Positions 26,037-34,196 of a stretch of DNA of 64,000 nucleotides are shown in pieces. The stretch covers positions 26,786-90,785 of the forward strand of contig NZ_JAVRBG010000014.1 in assembly GCF_031845265.1 (NCBI RefSeq), written 5' to 3'. The notes under the pieces are model-generated. The model saw only the letters and a list, made by a program, of their open reading frames with translations. It was not told the origin of the DNA and did not search any database. Source of the DNA: Mesonia ostreae. GTDB lineage: Bacteria; Bacteroidota; Bacteroidia; Flavobacteriales; Flavobacteriaceae. Positions within the stretch are counted from its first letter, which is position 1; the number at the start of each line of letters is the position of its first letter. A program made the position numbers and the translations under genes.

Positions 26037-26315
26037 TTATTTTTTACCTTTATTTTTCGCACCTTGGTGTCCTCTATACGAGCGAGTTGGTGAAAATTCT
26101 CCTAATTTATGACCTACCATATTCTCTGTTACATATACAGGAACAAATTGTTTCCCATTATGAACTCCTATAGTTTGCCCTACAAAATCTGGAGTAATCA
26201 TAGAAGCCCTAGACCAAGTTTTGATCACAGATTTCTTACCAGACTCAACATTTTGAGTTACCTTTCTCTCTAATTTATAGTGAACGTAAGGTCCTTTTTT
26301 TAATGAACGTGCCAT
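26037..26315 (-). CDS. rpsS: 30S ribosomal protein S19
   Basis: Small-subunit head protein that pairs with S13. The 92 residues include MARSLKKGPYVHYKLERKV, the TWSRASMITPDFVGQTIGVHNGK segment and the signature MVGHKLGEFSPTRSYRGHQG. It starts 6 bp after the rplB stop and precedes rplV by 8 bp. It is normal in length. Confidence 0.98.
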   Translation of the reverse strand: MARSLKKGPYVHYKLERKVTQNVESGKKSVIKTWSRASMITPDFVGQTIGVHNGKQFVPVYVTENMVGHKLGEFSPTRSYRGHQGAKNKGKK

Positions 26316-26321
26316 ATCTTA

Positions 26322-27149
26322 TTATTTCTTTCTACGTTCTACAATATACTTATTACTCGACTTGGTTTTAGAACGAGTTCTGAAACCTTTAGCAGGAAGA
26401 CCTTTTCTAGATCTTGGATGACCTCCAGCAGATTTTCCTTCTCCACCTCCCATTGGGTGATCGACAGGATTCATCACAACCGGTCTTGTTCTAGGCCTTC
26501 TTCCCAACCATCTACTTCTACCAGCCTTACCAGACACTAACAACTGATGATCACTGTTAGAAACAGCTCCAATAGTTGCCATACAACCTGCTAATATCAT
26601 TCTAACTTCACCAGAAGGAAGTTTAACTGTAGCGTATTTCCCTTCTCTTGCCATTAATTGAGCAAAAGAACCTGCACTCCTCGCCATCACAGCTCCTTGC
26701 CCAGGACGAAGTTCCATACAAGAAATAATAGTACCTAATGGTATTTGGCTTAAAGGCATCGCATTTCCTATTTCAGTAGCCACATCTGCATCTCCTGACA
26801 CTAGGTTTTGACCTACCTGCAAACCGTTTTGTGCGATTACGTAACGCTTTTCGCCATCTTGATAATTTAATAACGCAATAAAAGCGGTTCTATTCGGATC
26901 ATATTCTATAGAAGCGACTGTTGCAGGAATCCCTGATTTGTCTCTCTTAAAATCGATGATACGATAGCGCTTTTTATGACCTCCACCTATGTAGCGCATG
27001 GTCATTTTTCCTTGACTGTTTCTACCTCCAGATCTTTTGTTCGGAGCGAGCAAGCTCTTCTCCGGCTTATCAGTACTAATGGCGTCATACCCATTAACTA
27101 CTCTAAAACGCTGACCAGGAGTGATTGGTTTTAACTTTCTAACCGACAT
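26322..27149 (-). CDS. rplB: 50S ribosomal protein L2
   Basis: One of the largest and most conserved large-subunit proteins, required for subunit association and near the peptidyl-transferase centre. The 275 residues include MTMRYIGGGHKKRYRIIDF, the SH3-like and OB domains with NPNRTAFIALLNY-type strands, and the C-terminal VVMNPVDHPMGGGEGKSAGG with the conserved His. It lies 10 bp after rplW and 6 bp before rpsS. Confidence 0.98.
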   Translation of the reverse strand: MSVRKLKPITPGQRFRVVNGYDAISTDKPEKSLLAPNKRSGGRNSQGKMTMRYIGGGHKKRYRIIDFKRDKSGIPATVASIEYDPNRTAFIALLNYQDGEKRYVIAQNGLQVGQNLVSGDADVATEIGNAMPLSQIPLGTIISCMELRPGQGAVMARSAGSFAQLMAREGKYATVKLPSGEVRMILAGCMATIGAVSNSDHQLLVSGKAGRSRWLGRRPRTRPVVMNPVDHPMGGGEGKSAGGHPRSRKGLPAKGFRTRSKTKSSNKYIVERRKK

Positions 27150-27159
27150 TCTCTAATTC

Positions 27160-27450
27160 TTAAAGATTAGTATATAAATCTATAGTTTCTCCTTCCGCCA
27201 CCTGTACAATTGCTTTCTTATAAGCACTTGTTTTACCAGTTACAACTCCCGTTTTTGTATACCGAGATTTGCGATCAGGACGGACATTCATTGTGCGAAC
27301 TTTTTCAACTGAAACGCCATAAGCAGACTCAACTGCATCTTTGATTTCAATCTTGTTCGACTTATTATTTACTACAAATGCAAAACGATTGTTTAACTCA
27401 CTATCGCTAGTTGCTTTTTCTGTAATAATAGGTTTTATTAAGATACTCAT
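27160..27450 (-). CDS. rplW: 50S ribosomal protein L23
   Basis: Tunnel-exit protein that docks trigger factor and signal recognition particle. The 96 residues contain MSILIKPIITEKATSDSE, NKIEIKDAVESAYGVSVEKVRTMN and the YTKTGVVTGKTSAYKKAIVQV end of the fold. It starts 5 bp after the rplD stop and precedes rplB by 10 bp. Confidence 0.98.
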   Translation of the reverse strand: MSILIKPIITEKATSDSELNNRFAFVVNNKSNKIEIKDAVESAYGVSVEKVRTMNVRPDRKSRYTKTGVVTGKTSAYKKAIVQVAEGETIDLYTNL

Positions 27451-27455
27451 AACGT

Positions 27456-28085
27456 TTATTTGCTAAAATTCGACTCAATTCCTTCTAACGCACCTTCCAA
27501 AACTATCACTTTTTTCGCATTAAGTATTTTATAAGTACTTAGCTCAGAGGAAGTTATAACTTCAGAAGTTTTTAAATTACGTGATGACAAATATACATTT
27601 TTATTTGAACCACCCAAGATTATTAGAGATTTTTTACTTTCTGCACCAATACCTTTTAAAACTTCTATTAAATTTTTAGTTTTTGGAACATCAAATTGAA
27701 AATCTTCTACCACAACTATTTCGTTGTTTTTAGCTTTTTGACTAAGAACTGATTTACGTGCAAGACGCTTTAAGTTCTTATTTAATTTAAAACCGTAGTT
27801 TCTTGGTCTTGGTCCAAAAATACGACCTCCACCTCTAAAAATACCAGACTTAATACTACCAGCTCTAGCGGTACCAGTACCCTTTTGCTTTTTAATCTTT
27901 CTAGTACTTCCAATAATCTCTGCGCGTTCTTTAGCTTTATGCGTTCCTTGTCTTTGATTTGCCAAGAATTGCTTTACATCTAAATAAACAGCATGATCAT
28001 TAGGTTCTATTCCGAAAACAGCATCAGAAAGGTTTGCCTCTCTACCTGTTTCTTTTCCTTTAATATCTACAACTGCTACTTTCAT
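27456..28085 (-). CDS. rplD: 50S ribosomal protein L4
   Basis: Large-subunit protein with a tunnel-lining loop; in E. coli it also represses the S10 operon. In 209 residues the loop region reads GTHKAKERAEIIGSTRKIKKQKGTGTARAG with GGRIFGPRPRNYGFKLNKN following. Its ATG overlaps the rplC stop by one base (TAATG), so translation is coupled. The hairpin upstream of rplC could in principle be a target for feedback, but this is speculation. Confidence 0.98.
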   Translation of the reverse strand: MKVAVVDIKGKETGREANLSDAVFGIEPNDHAVYLDVKQFLANQRQGTHKAKERAEIIGSTRKIKKQKGTGTARAGSIKSGIFRGGGRIFGPRPRNYGFKLNKNLKRLARKSVLSQKAKNNEIVVVEDFQFDVPKTKNLIEVLKGIGAESKKSLIILGGSNKNVYLSSRNLKTSEVITSSELSTYKILNAKKVIVLEGALEGIESNFSK

Positions 28086-28699
28086 TACTTCTGAATAGTT
28101 ACGTAAGCGTTCTTATGACCAGGTACACATCCCTTAACAACAAGTAAATTCTTGTCTGCCACAACTTTTAACACTTTAAGATTTTGTACTTTCACTTTTT
28201 CTCCACCCATTCTTCCGGCCATACGCATTCCCTTGAAAATTCTCGCAGGATACGATGCAGCACCAACAGATCCTGGTGCTCTCAACATACTTTGTTGACC
28301 GTGAGTTCTTGTAGATCCTCTAAAGCCGTGTCTTTTCACAACTCCCTGAAAACCTTTTCCTTTAGAAGTACCTGCTACATCCACAAATTCTCCTTCAGTA
28401 AAATGTTCTACGGTGATTTCATCACCTAATTTAAGTTCACTTGCATAACCTTGGAACTCGACAACTTTGCGCTTAGCAACAGTACCAGCTTTCTTAAAGT
28501 GCCCTTGAGCAGCTTTAGTAGAAGCTTTGTCTGATTTGTCATCGAAACCAAGTTGAAGTGCTTCGTACCCGTCAACCTCATTGGTTCTGACTTGGGTAAC
28601 TACGCATGGTCCAGCTTGAATAACGGTACAAGGAATGTTCTTCCCGTTCTCGTCAAAAATGCTGGTCATACCGATTTTTTTTCCTATTAACCCAGACAT
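28085..28699 (-). CDS. rplC: 50S ribosomal protein L3
   Basis: Early-assembly large-subunit protein that reaches the peptidyl-transferase centre. In 204 residues it shows LIGKKIGMTSIFDENGKNIPCTVI, KGKGFQGVVKRHGFRGSTRTHG and the MRMAGRMGGEKVKVQNLKV segment. The Gln of the STRTHGQQS loop is in the position methylated by PrmB in some bacteria. It is separated from rpsJ by 203 bp, the longest gap in the cluster, which contains a perfect hairpin 31-63 bp upstream of the start. Confidence 0.98.
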   Translation of the reverse strand: MSGLIGKKIGMTSIFDENGKNIPCTVIQAGPCVVTQVRTNEVDGYEALQLGFDDKSDKASTKAAQGHFKKAGTVAKRKVVEFQGYASELKLGDEITVEHFTEGEFVDVAGTSKGKGFQGVVKRHGFRGSTRTHGQQSMLRAPGSVGAASYPARIFKGMRMAGRMGGEKVKVQNLKVLKVVADKNLLVVKGCVPGHKNAYVTIQK

Positions 28700-28730
28700 A
28701 ATTATTAATTTAAATTATTTATTTAAAAGT

Positions 28731-28763
28731 ATTCAGGATTGAAAATACCTTCCAATCCTGAAT
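28731..28763 (-). promoter_or_regulatory. Perfect hairpin in the rpsJ-rplC leader
   Basis: An 11-bp perfect inverted repeat (28731-28741 with 28753-28763) with an 11-base loop, in the 203-bp gap between rpsJ and rplC. In the minus-strand RNA it lies 31-63 nt upstream of the rplC ATG. It is followed by an A/U-rich stretch (ACUUUUAAAUAAAU), not a clean U-tract, so it could be an attenuator, a processing site or a binding site for a feedback-acting ribosomal protein. The function is inferred from position only. Confidence 0.6.
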
Positions 28764-28902
28764 GTATCTTTCCGTTTTTCCTTCGCTCGAAGCTCCAGAC
28801 ATGTAGCTTTCTACGTTAGCAGAAAACTTTTTTATCCATTTTCCAAAATAGAAACCTTAAAAATTTTTTCAGATTATAAGGTTACATTTCCAAAGAAATT
28901 GA

Positions 28903-29208
28903 TTAAACTTTAATCTCTACTTCCACACCACTTGGCAACTCCAATTTCATTAACGCATCAATGGTTTTTGAAGAAGAAGAGTAGATATCTAATAGTCTTT
29001 TATAAGAACTAAGTTGAAATTGCTCTCTCGCCTTTTTGTTAACGTGCGGAGAACGCAATACGGTAAATATCTTTTTGTGTGTTGGCAATGGGATTGGACC
29101 CGTTACTACAGCACCAGTAGTTTTTACTGTTTTTACAATCTTCTCAGCAGATTTATCTACCAAGTTGTAATCGTAAGATTTTAATTTTATTCTGATTTTC
29201 TGACTCAT
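28903..29208 (-). CDS. rpsJ: 30S ribosomal protein S10
   Basis: Small-subunit head protein; in E. coli it also partners NusB in transcription antitermination. The 101 residues have SQKIRIKLKSYDYNLVDKS at the start and GPIPLPTHKKIFTVLRSPHVNKKAREQF in the middle. It starts 11 bp after the fusA stop with no tuf gene in between, and is separated from rplC by a 203-bp gap, so rpsJ belongs more to the str transcript than to the S10 genes here. Confidence 0.98.
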   Translation of the reverse strand: MSQKIRIKLKSYDYNLVDKSAEKIVKTVKTTGAVVTGPIPLPTHKKIFTVLRSPHVNKKAREQFQLSSYKRLLDIYSSSSKTIDALMKLELPSGVEVEIKV

Positions 29209-29219
29209 GTTACTTGATA

Positions 29220-31328
29220 TTAGTCGTTAGTTCCTTTTGCTGCTTTGATTACTTCTTCTGAAATACTAGAAGGAGTTTCAGCAAAATGAGAAAATTCCAT
29301 TGTAGAAGTTGCTCTACCCGAAGATAAAGTTCTTAGCGTAGTTACATAACCAAACATTTCTGCCAAAGGCACTAATGCTTTGATTACTTTTGCACCAGAT
29401 CTATCTGACATATCATTAACCTGACCTCTTCTTTTGTTAAGGTCACCTACGATATCCCCCATATTCTCTTCTGGAGTAACTACCTCATTCTTCATCATTG
29501 GCTCAAGAATTATCGCACCAGCTCCTTTTGCTGCCGCTTTGTAACCCATTTTTGCGGCCAATTCAAAAGATAATTGATCTGAATCTACAGGGTGAAAAGA
29601 ACCATCCTTTAAAACAACCTTTAAAGAATCCATTTGGAAACCAGCTAAAGGCCCATTTTTCATTGCTTGTGCAAATCCTTTCTCTACAGACGGAATAAAT
29701 TCTTTAGGAACACGTCCACCTTTAATTTCATCTACAAACTGCAAACCAGTTCCTTCGAAGTCTTCATCTACAGGACCCATTTCAAATACAATATCAGCAA
29801 ATTTACCACGACCCCCAGATTGTTTCTTATAAACTTCTCTATGTTGTGCAGTTTTAGTTACCGCTTCTTTATACTCTACTTGAGGCTCACCTTCGTTAAC
29901 CTCTACTTTAAATTCTCTTTTTAAACGATCCACTAAAATTTCGATATGCAATTCACCCATACCAGAAATAATAGTTTGACCTGAGATCTCATCTGTTTTC
30001 ACAACAAAAGTTGGATCCTCTTCTGCTAATTTAGCTAAAGCCATCCCCATCTTATCTACATCTGCTTTAGTTTTTGGCTCTACCGCGATACCAATTACTG
30101 GCGCTGGAAAAGTCATAGATTCTAAAACCACAGGATGATCCAAATCGGTCAACGTATCTCCCGTTTTAATATCTTTAAATCCAACTGCCGCTCCAATATC
30201 CCCAGCCTCAATTCTATCGATAGGCTCTTGCTTATTCGCATGCATTTGGTACATTCTAGAAATTCTTTCTTTCTTACCAGATCTATTATTCAAAACATAA
30301 GAACCAGCATCTAAAGAACCTGAATAGGTTCTAAAGAAGGCCAAACGTCCCACGAAAGGATCGGTAGCAATTTTAAATGCCAATGCAGAAAATGGAGAAT
30401 CTACGTGAGGTTTACGAGACTCATCTTCACCAGTGTCGGGATTAGTCCCAACAATCGCATCGATATCTAATGGAGATGGCAAGTAACGCATTACTGCATC
30501 CAGCATTGCCTGAACTCCTTTGTTTTTAAAAGCAGAACCACACATCATAGGTATGATAGACATATCTATAGTTGCCGCTCTTAAAGCTGCAATAATTTCA
30601 TCTTCTGTAATAGAATTTTCATCCTCAAAGAATTTCTCCATTAAGGTTTCATCATATTCTGCTACAGCTTCAACTAGCTCAGCTCTGTATTTATTTACAT
30701 CTTCTAAAAGTTCTTCAGGAATCTCAATTTCATTATAAGTCATCCCGAAGTTATCATCATCCCAAACAATTGCTTTTTTGGAAATCAAATCAACTACACC
30801 TTTAAAATCTAATTCATCACCAATTGGCACTTGCAATGGTACTGGATTACCTCCAAGCATTTCTCTAACTTGCTTACACACGTTAAAGAAATCTGCACCC
30901 TGACGGTCCATTTTATTTACAAATCCTAATCTAGGTACTTTATATTTATCTGCTTGCCTCCAAACGGTTTCAGACTGTGGCTCAACACCATCTACCGCAC
31001 TAAACAAAGCTACAACACCATCCAATACACGCAAAGAACGCTCTACCTCTACTGTAAAGTCAACGTGACCTGGAGTATCGATAATATTTACTGTAAATTC
31101 TGTATCTTTATACATCCATTTACAGTGTGTTGCAGCAGAAGTAATTGTAATACCTCTTTCTTGCTCCTGCTCCATCCAGTCCATAGTAGCCGCACCTTGA
31201 TGCGTTTCACCTATCTTATGGTTTACTCCTGTGTAGAACAAAATACGTTCCGTAGTTGTTGTTTTTCCAGCATCAATATGCGCTGCAATACCAATATTTC
31301 TTGTATATTTTAAATCTCTTTGTGCCAT
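29220..31328 (-). CDS. fusA: Elongation factor G
   Basis: GTPase that drives tRNA and mRNA translocation. The 702 residues show G1 AHIDAGKTTTTERILFYTG, the switch region HQGAATMDWMEQEQERGITI, G3 DTPGHVDFTVEV and G4 NKMDRQGAD, then domains II-V with GMGELHIEI and HPVDSDQLSFELAA. The GTPase motifs follow canonical translocating EF-G; I cannot judge fusidic acid sensitivity. It lies 5 bp after rpsG. Some Bacteroidota carry a second EF-G for recycling; this one in the str operon should be the main copy. Confidence 0.98.
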   Translation of the reverse strand: MAQRDLKYTRNIGIAAHIDAGKTTTTERILFYTGVNHKIGETHQGAATMDWMEQEQERGITITSAATHCKWMYKDTEFTVNIIDTPGHVDFTVEVERSLRVLDGVVALFSAVDGVEPQSETVWRQADKYKVPRLGFVNKMDRQGADFFNVCKQVREMLGGNPVPLQVPIGDELDFKGVVDLISKKAIVWDDDNFGMTYNEIEIPEELLEDVNKYRAELVEAVAEYDETLMEKFFEDENSITEDEIIAALRAATIDMSIIPMMCGSAFKNKGVQAMLDAVMRYLPSPLDIDAIVGTNPDTGEDESRKPHVDSPFSALAFKIATDPFVGRLAFFRTYSGSLDAGSYVLNNRSGKKERISRMYQMHANKQEPIDRIEAGDIGAAVGFKDIKTGDTLTDLDHPVVLESMTFPAPVIGIAVEPKTKADVDKMGMALAKLAEEDPTFVVKTDEISGQTIISGMGELHIEILVDRLKREFKVEVNEGEPQVEYKEAVTKTAQHREVYKKQSGGRGKFADIVFEMGPVDEDFEGTGLQFVDEIKGGRVPKEFIPSVEKGFAQAMKNGPLAGFQMDSLKVVLKDGSFHPVDSDQLSFELAAKMGYKAAAKGAGAIILEPMMKNEVVTPEENMGDIVGDLNKRRGQVNDMSDRSGAKVIKALVPLAEMFGYVTTLRTLSSGRATSTMEFSHFAETPSSISEEVIKAAKGTND

Positions 31329-31333
31329 TGTTT

Positions 31334-31810
31334 CTAGAATCTAAAGTGTGAGAATGCTTTATTTGCTTCTGCCATTCTATGCGTATCTACTCTTTTCTTA
31401 ACCGCAGCACCTTCTTCTTTAGCCGCAGCTAAAACTTCAGCAGCTAATTTTGCAGCCATTCCTTTTTCGTTACGTTTACGCGAAAATGAGATTAACCACT
31501 TCATAGCGGTTGATACTTTTCGGTCTGGTCTAATTTGATTTGGAATTTGAAATGTTGCTCCCCCAACACGCCTACTTCTCACTTCTACGTGAGGCATAAC
31601 GTTAGATAAAGCATCTTTCCACAACTCTAAAGCAGTTTTTTCTTCGTCTTGATTTTTCTCCTCTACAATCGCCATAGCATCGTAGAAAATCTTAAAAGCT
31701 ACCGATTTCTTACCATCCCACATCATCATGTTAACGAAACGAGTCACTAACTGATCGTTAAACTTTGGATCTGGTAAAAGAGGTCTCTTTTTTGCCTGTT
31801 TTTTTCTCAT
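31334..31810 (-). CDS. rpsG: 30S ribosomal protein S7
   Basis: Head-nucleating 16S rRNA-binding protein near the E site. In 158 residues it shows MRKKQAKKRPLLPDPKFNDQ, VTRFVNMMMWDGKKSVA and VEVRSRRVGGATFQIPNQIRPDRK. It lies 23 bp after rpsL and 5 bp before fusA, the standard str operon order. Confidence 0.98.
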   Translation of the reverse strand: MRKKQAKKRPLLPDPKFNDQLVTRFVNMMMWDGKKSVAFKIFYDAMAIVEEKNQDEEKTALELWKDALSNVMPHVEVRSRRVGGATFQIPNQIRPDRKVSTAMKWLISFSRKRNEKGMAAKLAAEVLAAAKEEGAAVKKRVDTHRMAEANKAFSHFRF

Positions 31811-31833
31811 GTCTTCTCTTTAAAAGTTGTTAA

Positions 31834-32208
31834 TTACTTCTTAGGGCGTTTGGCACCGTATTTAGATCTTCTTTGCGTTCTTCCCTCAACACCTGCGGTA
31901 TCTAAGGCTCCACGAACAATATGGTATCTAACTCCTGGTAAATCCTTTACCCTTCCACCTCTAACTAATACTATCGAGTGCTCTTGTAGATTGTGTCCCT
32001 CTCCTGGAATGTATGCGTTAACTTCCTTACCGTTTGTTAACCTTACCCTCGCTACTTTACGCATCGCCGAGTTAGGCTTCTTAGGTGTAGTTGTATAAAC
32101 ACGCGTACAAACTCCACGACGTTGTGGGCACGAATCCAAAGCAGCCGATTTACTCTTCTTAGTTATTTTGGTTCTTCCTTTACGTACTAATTGTGAAATT
32201 GTTGGCAT
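31834..32208 (-). CDS. rpsL: 30S ribosomal protein S12
   Basis: Decoding-centre protein. The 124-residue product begins MPTISQLVRKGRTKITKKSK and contains TTPKKPNSAMRKVARVRLTNG and GRVKDLPGVRYHIVRG. The lysines corresponding to the common streptomycin-resistance positions are wild type. The frame extends 28 codons further up to 32292, but that stretch contains the promoter and a poorly S12-like sequence, so the ATG at 32208 is chosen. It opens the str operon; the predicted 5' leader is about 48 nt. Confidence 0.98.
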   Translation of the reverse strand: MPTISQLVRKGRTKITKKSKSAALDSCPQRRGVCTRVYTTTPKKPNSAMRKVARVRLTNGKEVNAYIPGEGHNLQEHSIVLVRGGRVKDLPGVRYHIVRGALDTAGVEGRTQRRSKYGAKRPKK

Positions 32209-32262
32209 AATTTCTTTTACACTAATTATGTTAAAAAATATTTCCCCTATTTTTAGGGTTTG

Positions 32263-32293
32263 CAAATTTAGAAATAAATATGAAATATTCAAA
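32263..32293 (-). promoter_or_regulatory. str operon (rpsL) promoter
   Basis: A perfect Bacteroidota-type promoter on the minus strand: TTTG at -33 (plus-strand CAAA, 32290-32293), a spacer of exactly 19 bp, and TAAATTTG at -7 (plus-strand CAAATTTA, 32263-32270). The transcription start should be near 32256. It probably drives the long rpsL-fusA-S10 transcript. Confidence 0.85.
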
Positions 32294-32320
32294 TAATTAT
32301 TAATTTAATTTCAGTGAGAT

Positions 32321-32352
32321 TTTGATTCTTAGCAAATTGTACGCTATTTTCG
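32321..32352 (+). promoter_or_regulatory. Probable promoter of the Omp85-like gene
   Basis: TTTG at 32321-32324, a 20-bp spacer and TATTTTCG (7 of 8 matches to TAnnTTTG) at 32345-32352. It is divergent from the rpsL promoter, about 31 bp before the GTG start at 32384. Confidence 0.55.
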
Positions 32353-32383
32353 TTCTATCAACGTTATTCCTAAAAAGACATTA

Positions 32384-34078
32384 GTGAAATTAAAAATCTT
32401 CTTTTACCCCCTTTTATTTCTAAGCTTTAACTACAGTTTTAGCCAAGAGCTTCACCTGTTTCTTTTCAGCGAAAGCGAAAAAGAGCAAGAAGTTATTGAT
32501 GAAATAAATTACAAGAAAAATCACACCGATATCAATTCCATACAAATTACCTTGACGGATTTTAAACAACAACTTTTTAAACAAGGCTATATTGATGCGG
32601 AAATTATAAAAGCAGAAAACAAAACTTCAAAACCTACTAAAAGCTTTCGGTATAAAATTTCTCTTGAAAAAAAATACTCCTATATAAACATACAACTTCC
32701 TGAGGGCTTTACCGAAAAATCAAAAAGCAAACTTTTTGAAGAAGCAAATACAACTAATGTAACCAGAATCCCCATCATACACCTTGAAGAAAAAATTAAC
32801 GAGATCAATAATTTTCTAGCCAATCAAGGAAAGCCTTTCACGTATTCTGAATTGACAGAAATCAGTAAAGAAAATGATTCCCTCTTCGGAAAATTGCAAA
32901 ACACCTCTTCCAATATTCGAAGCATTACAAAAATTGAAATTAAAGGTTATGACAAATTTCCAAAAAATTACACCACACATTACCTTAACCTAAGAAAGGG
33001 ACAATTATTCAATAAACTGAAAATCGACGAAAAAGTAGACCGACTCAAAGACTTAAGTTTTAGCGAATCTACCAGAAACCCTGAAGTACTTTTTCAAAAA
33101 GACTCAACCACGGTCTTTTTGTATTTAAAAAAGAAAAACTCCAATAGCTTCGACGGGTATTTAGGATTTGCTACCACCGAAGAAAGTCAGAAATTAGAAT
33201 TGAACGGCTATTTGAATTTACAACTAGAGAATAATTTCAACTTCGGAGAGAAATTCAGCATTTTGTATCGAAATGACGGCGAGCAACAATTAGAATTTGA
33301 TGCAAATCTAGAACTACCATATATATTCAACACTCCCTTAGGCATAGAACTAAATCTAAATTTATTTAAAAGAGACTCCACGTACACCAATACACAAAAA
33401 AGCATTAAAACCAATTACCAATTAAATCCTAAAATAGAATTTAGCATTGGTTACCTTCAAGAGGATTCTAATAAACTGCAAAATGATAACATCATTTCAT
33501 CCAATGAAGACTTTATTAGCAACAGATTCTTACTTGGAGCCGAATTTTATGTGCAACGTAATCCAAATTCTTTTTTCCGAAGAAATTCTTTTTTCACTAC
33601 TGAAATTGGTATTGGCTCGCGAAAAACAGATACGAAAAAAGAACAACAACAAATTTATTGCATTCGTGGTGCATACCAATTCATATTCCACCCTAGAAAC
33701 GCTATAAATTTACGTAACACCTCTGGATTTATAAACTCTGACAGCTACCTAACTAATGAACTTCTTCGCATTGGAGGCATCAACAGCATTAGAGGTTTTG
33801 AAGAAAACAGTATTAATGCTAACCTATTTAGTGCCTTTCAGTTAGAATATCAGTATTTGCTTTCTAGCAGCATTTACGCACATACCATCACAGATTATGC
33901 AGTTATTGAAAGTCCAGAAATCAAAAATCATAAGAATTTGGTAAGTTTTGGCTTCGGAATGGGCCTAAAAACCAAAGTGGGCAACCTAAAGCTTATGTTT
34001 GCGAATGGCAAAACAGATGACCAAAAGTTTGATTTTAGCAACACAAAAGTACACATTCAATTGATCGCTAGATTTTAA
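32384..34078 (+). CDS. Omp85/BamA-like outer-membrane protein
   Basis: A 564-residue surface-antigen (D15) family barrel. Residues 1-20 form a signal peptide (start codon GTG, cleavage before QELHLF). The periplasmic part holds POTRA-like repeats; the clearest is about residues 184-250 (ITKIEIKGYDKFPKNY, then LNLRKGQLFN). The C-terminal 300 residues are strand-rich, contain the lid-lock-like RGF at 470-472 (GGINSIRGFEENS) and end in Phe. BamA proteins are much longer with five POTRA domains, so this is more like a short TamA- or ShlB-related relative. Substrate and partner are unknown. It stands alone between the rpsL promoter and the SusC operon. Confidence 0.8.
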   Translation: MKLKIFFYPLLFLSFNYSFSQELHLFLFSESEKEQEVIDEINYKKNHTDINSIQITLTDFKQQLFKQGYIDAEIIKAENKTSKPTKSFRYKISLEKKYSYINIQLPEGFTEKSKSKLFEEANTTNVTRIPIIHLEEKINEINNFLANQGKPFTYSELTEISKENDSLFGKLQNTSSNIRSITKIEIKGYDKFPKNYTTHYLNLRKGQLFNKLKIDEKVDRLKDLSFSESTRNPEVLFQKDSTTVFLYLKKKNSNSFDGYLGFATTEESQKLELNGYLNLQLENNFNFGEKFSILYRNDGEQQLEFDANLELPYIFNTPLGIELNLNLFKRDSTYTNTQKSIKTNYQLNPKIEFSIGYLQEDSNKLQNDNIISSNEDFISNRFLLGAEFYVQRNPNSFFRRNSFFTTEIGIGSRKTDTKKEQQQIYCIRGAYQFIFHPRNAINLRNTSGFINSDSYLTNELLRIGGINSIRGFEENSINANLFSAFQLEYQYLLSSSIYAHTITDYAVIESPEIKNHKNLVSFGFGMGLKTKVGNLKLMFANGKTDDQKFDFSNTKVHIQLIARF

Positions 34079-34137
34079 CATTTACCACCAAATAAGGGGC
34101 ACAATCAAAATTAAATCTAAAGTTTAGACCAAAATAG

Positions 34138-34168
34138 TTGTGTAATTAAGATATTATTAAGATTTTTG
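34138..34168 (+). promoter_or_regulatory. Probable SusCD operon promoter
   Basis: TTG at 34138-34140, a 20-bp spacer and GATTTTTG (7 of 8 matches to TAnnTTTG) at 34161-34168, followed by the SusC ATG at 34197. It is a plausible but imperfect Bacteroidota promoter. The stretch between the Omp85-like gene and SusC shows no other element. Confidence 0.45.
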
Positions 34169-34196
34169 GCCTTGGCTAATTCAAATAAATTATAAA

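Noticed and set aside
32209..32292. N-terminal extension of rpsL
   Set aside because: The stretch contains a perfect promoter (32263-32293) and does not look like S12.
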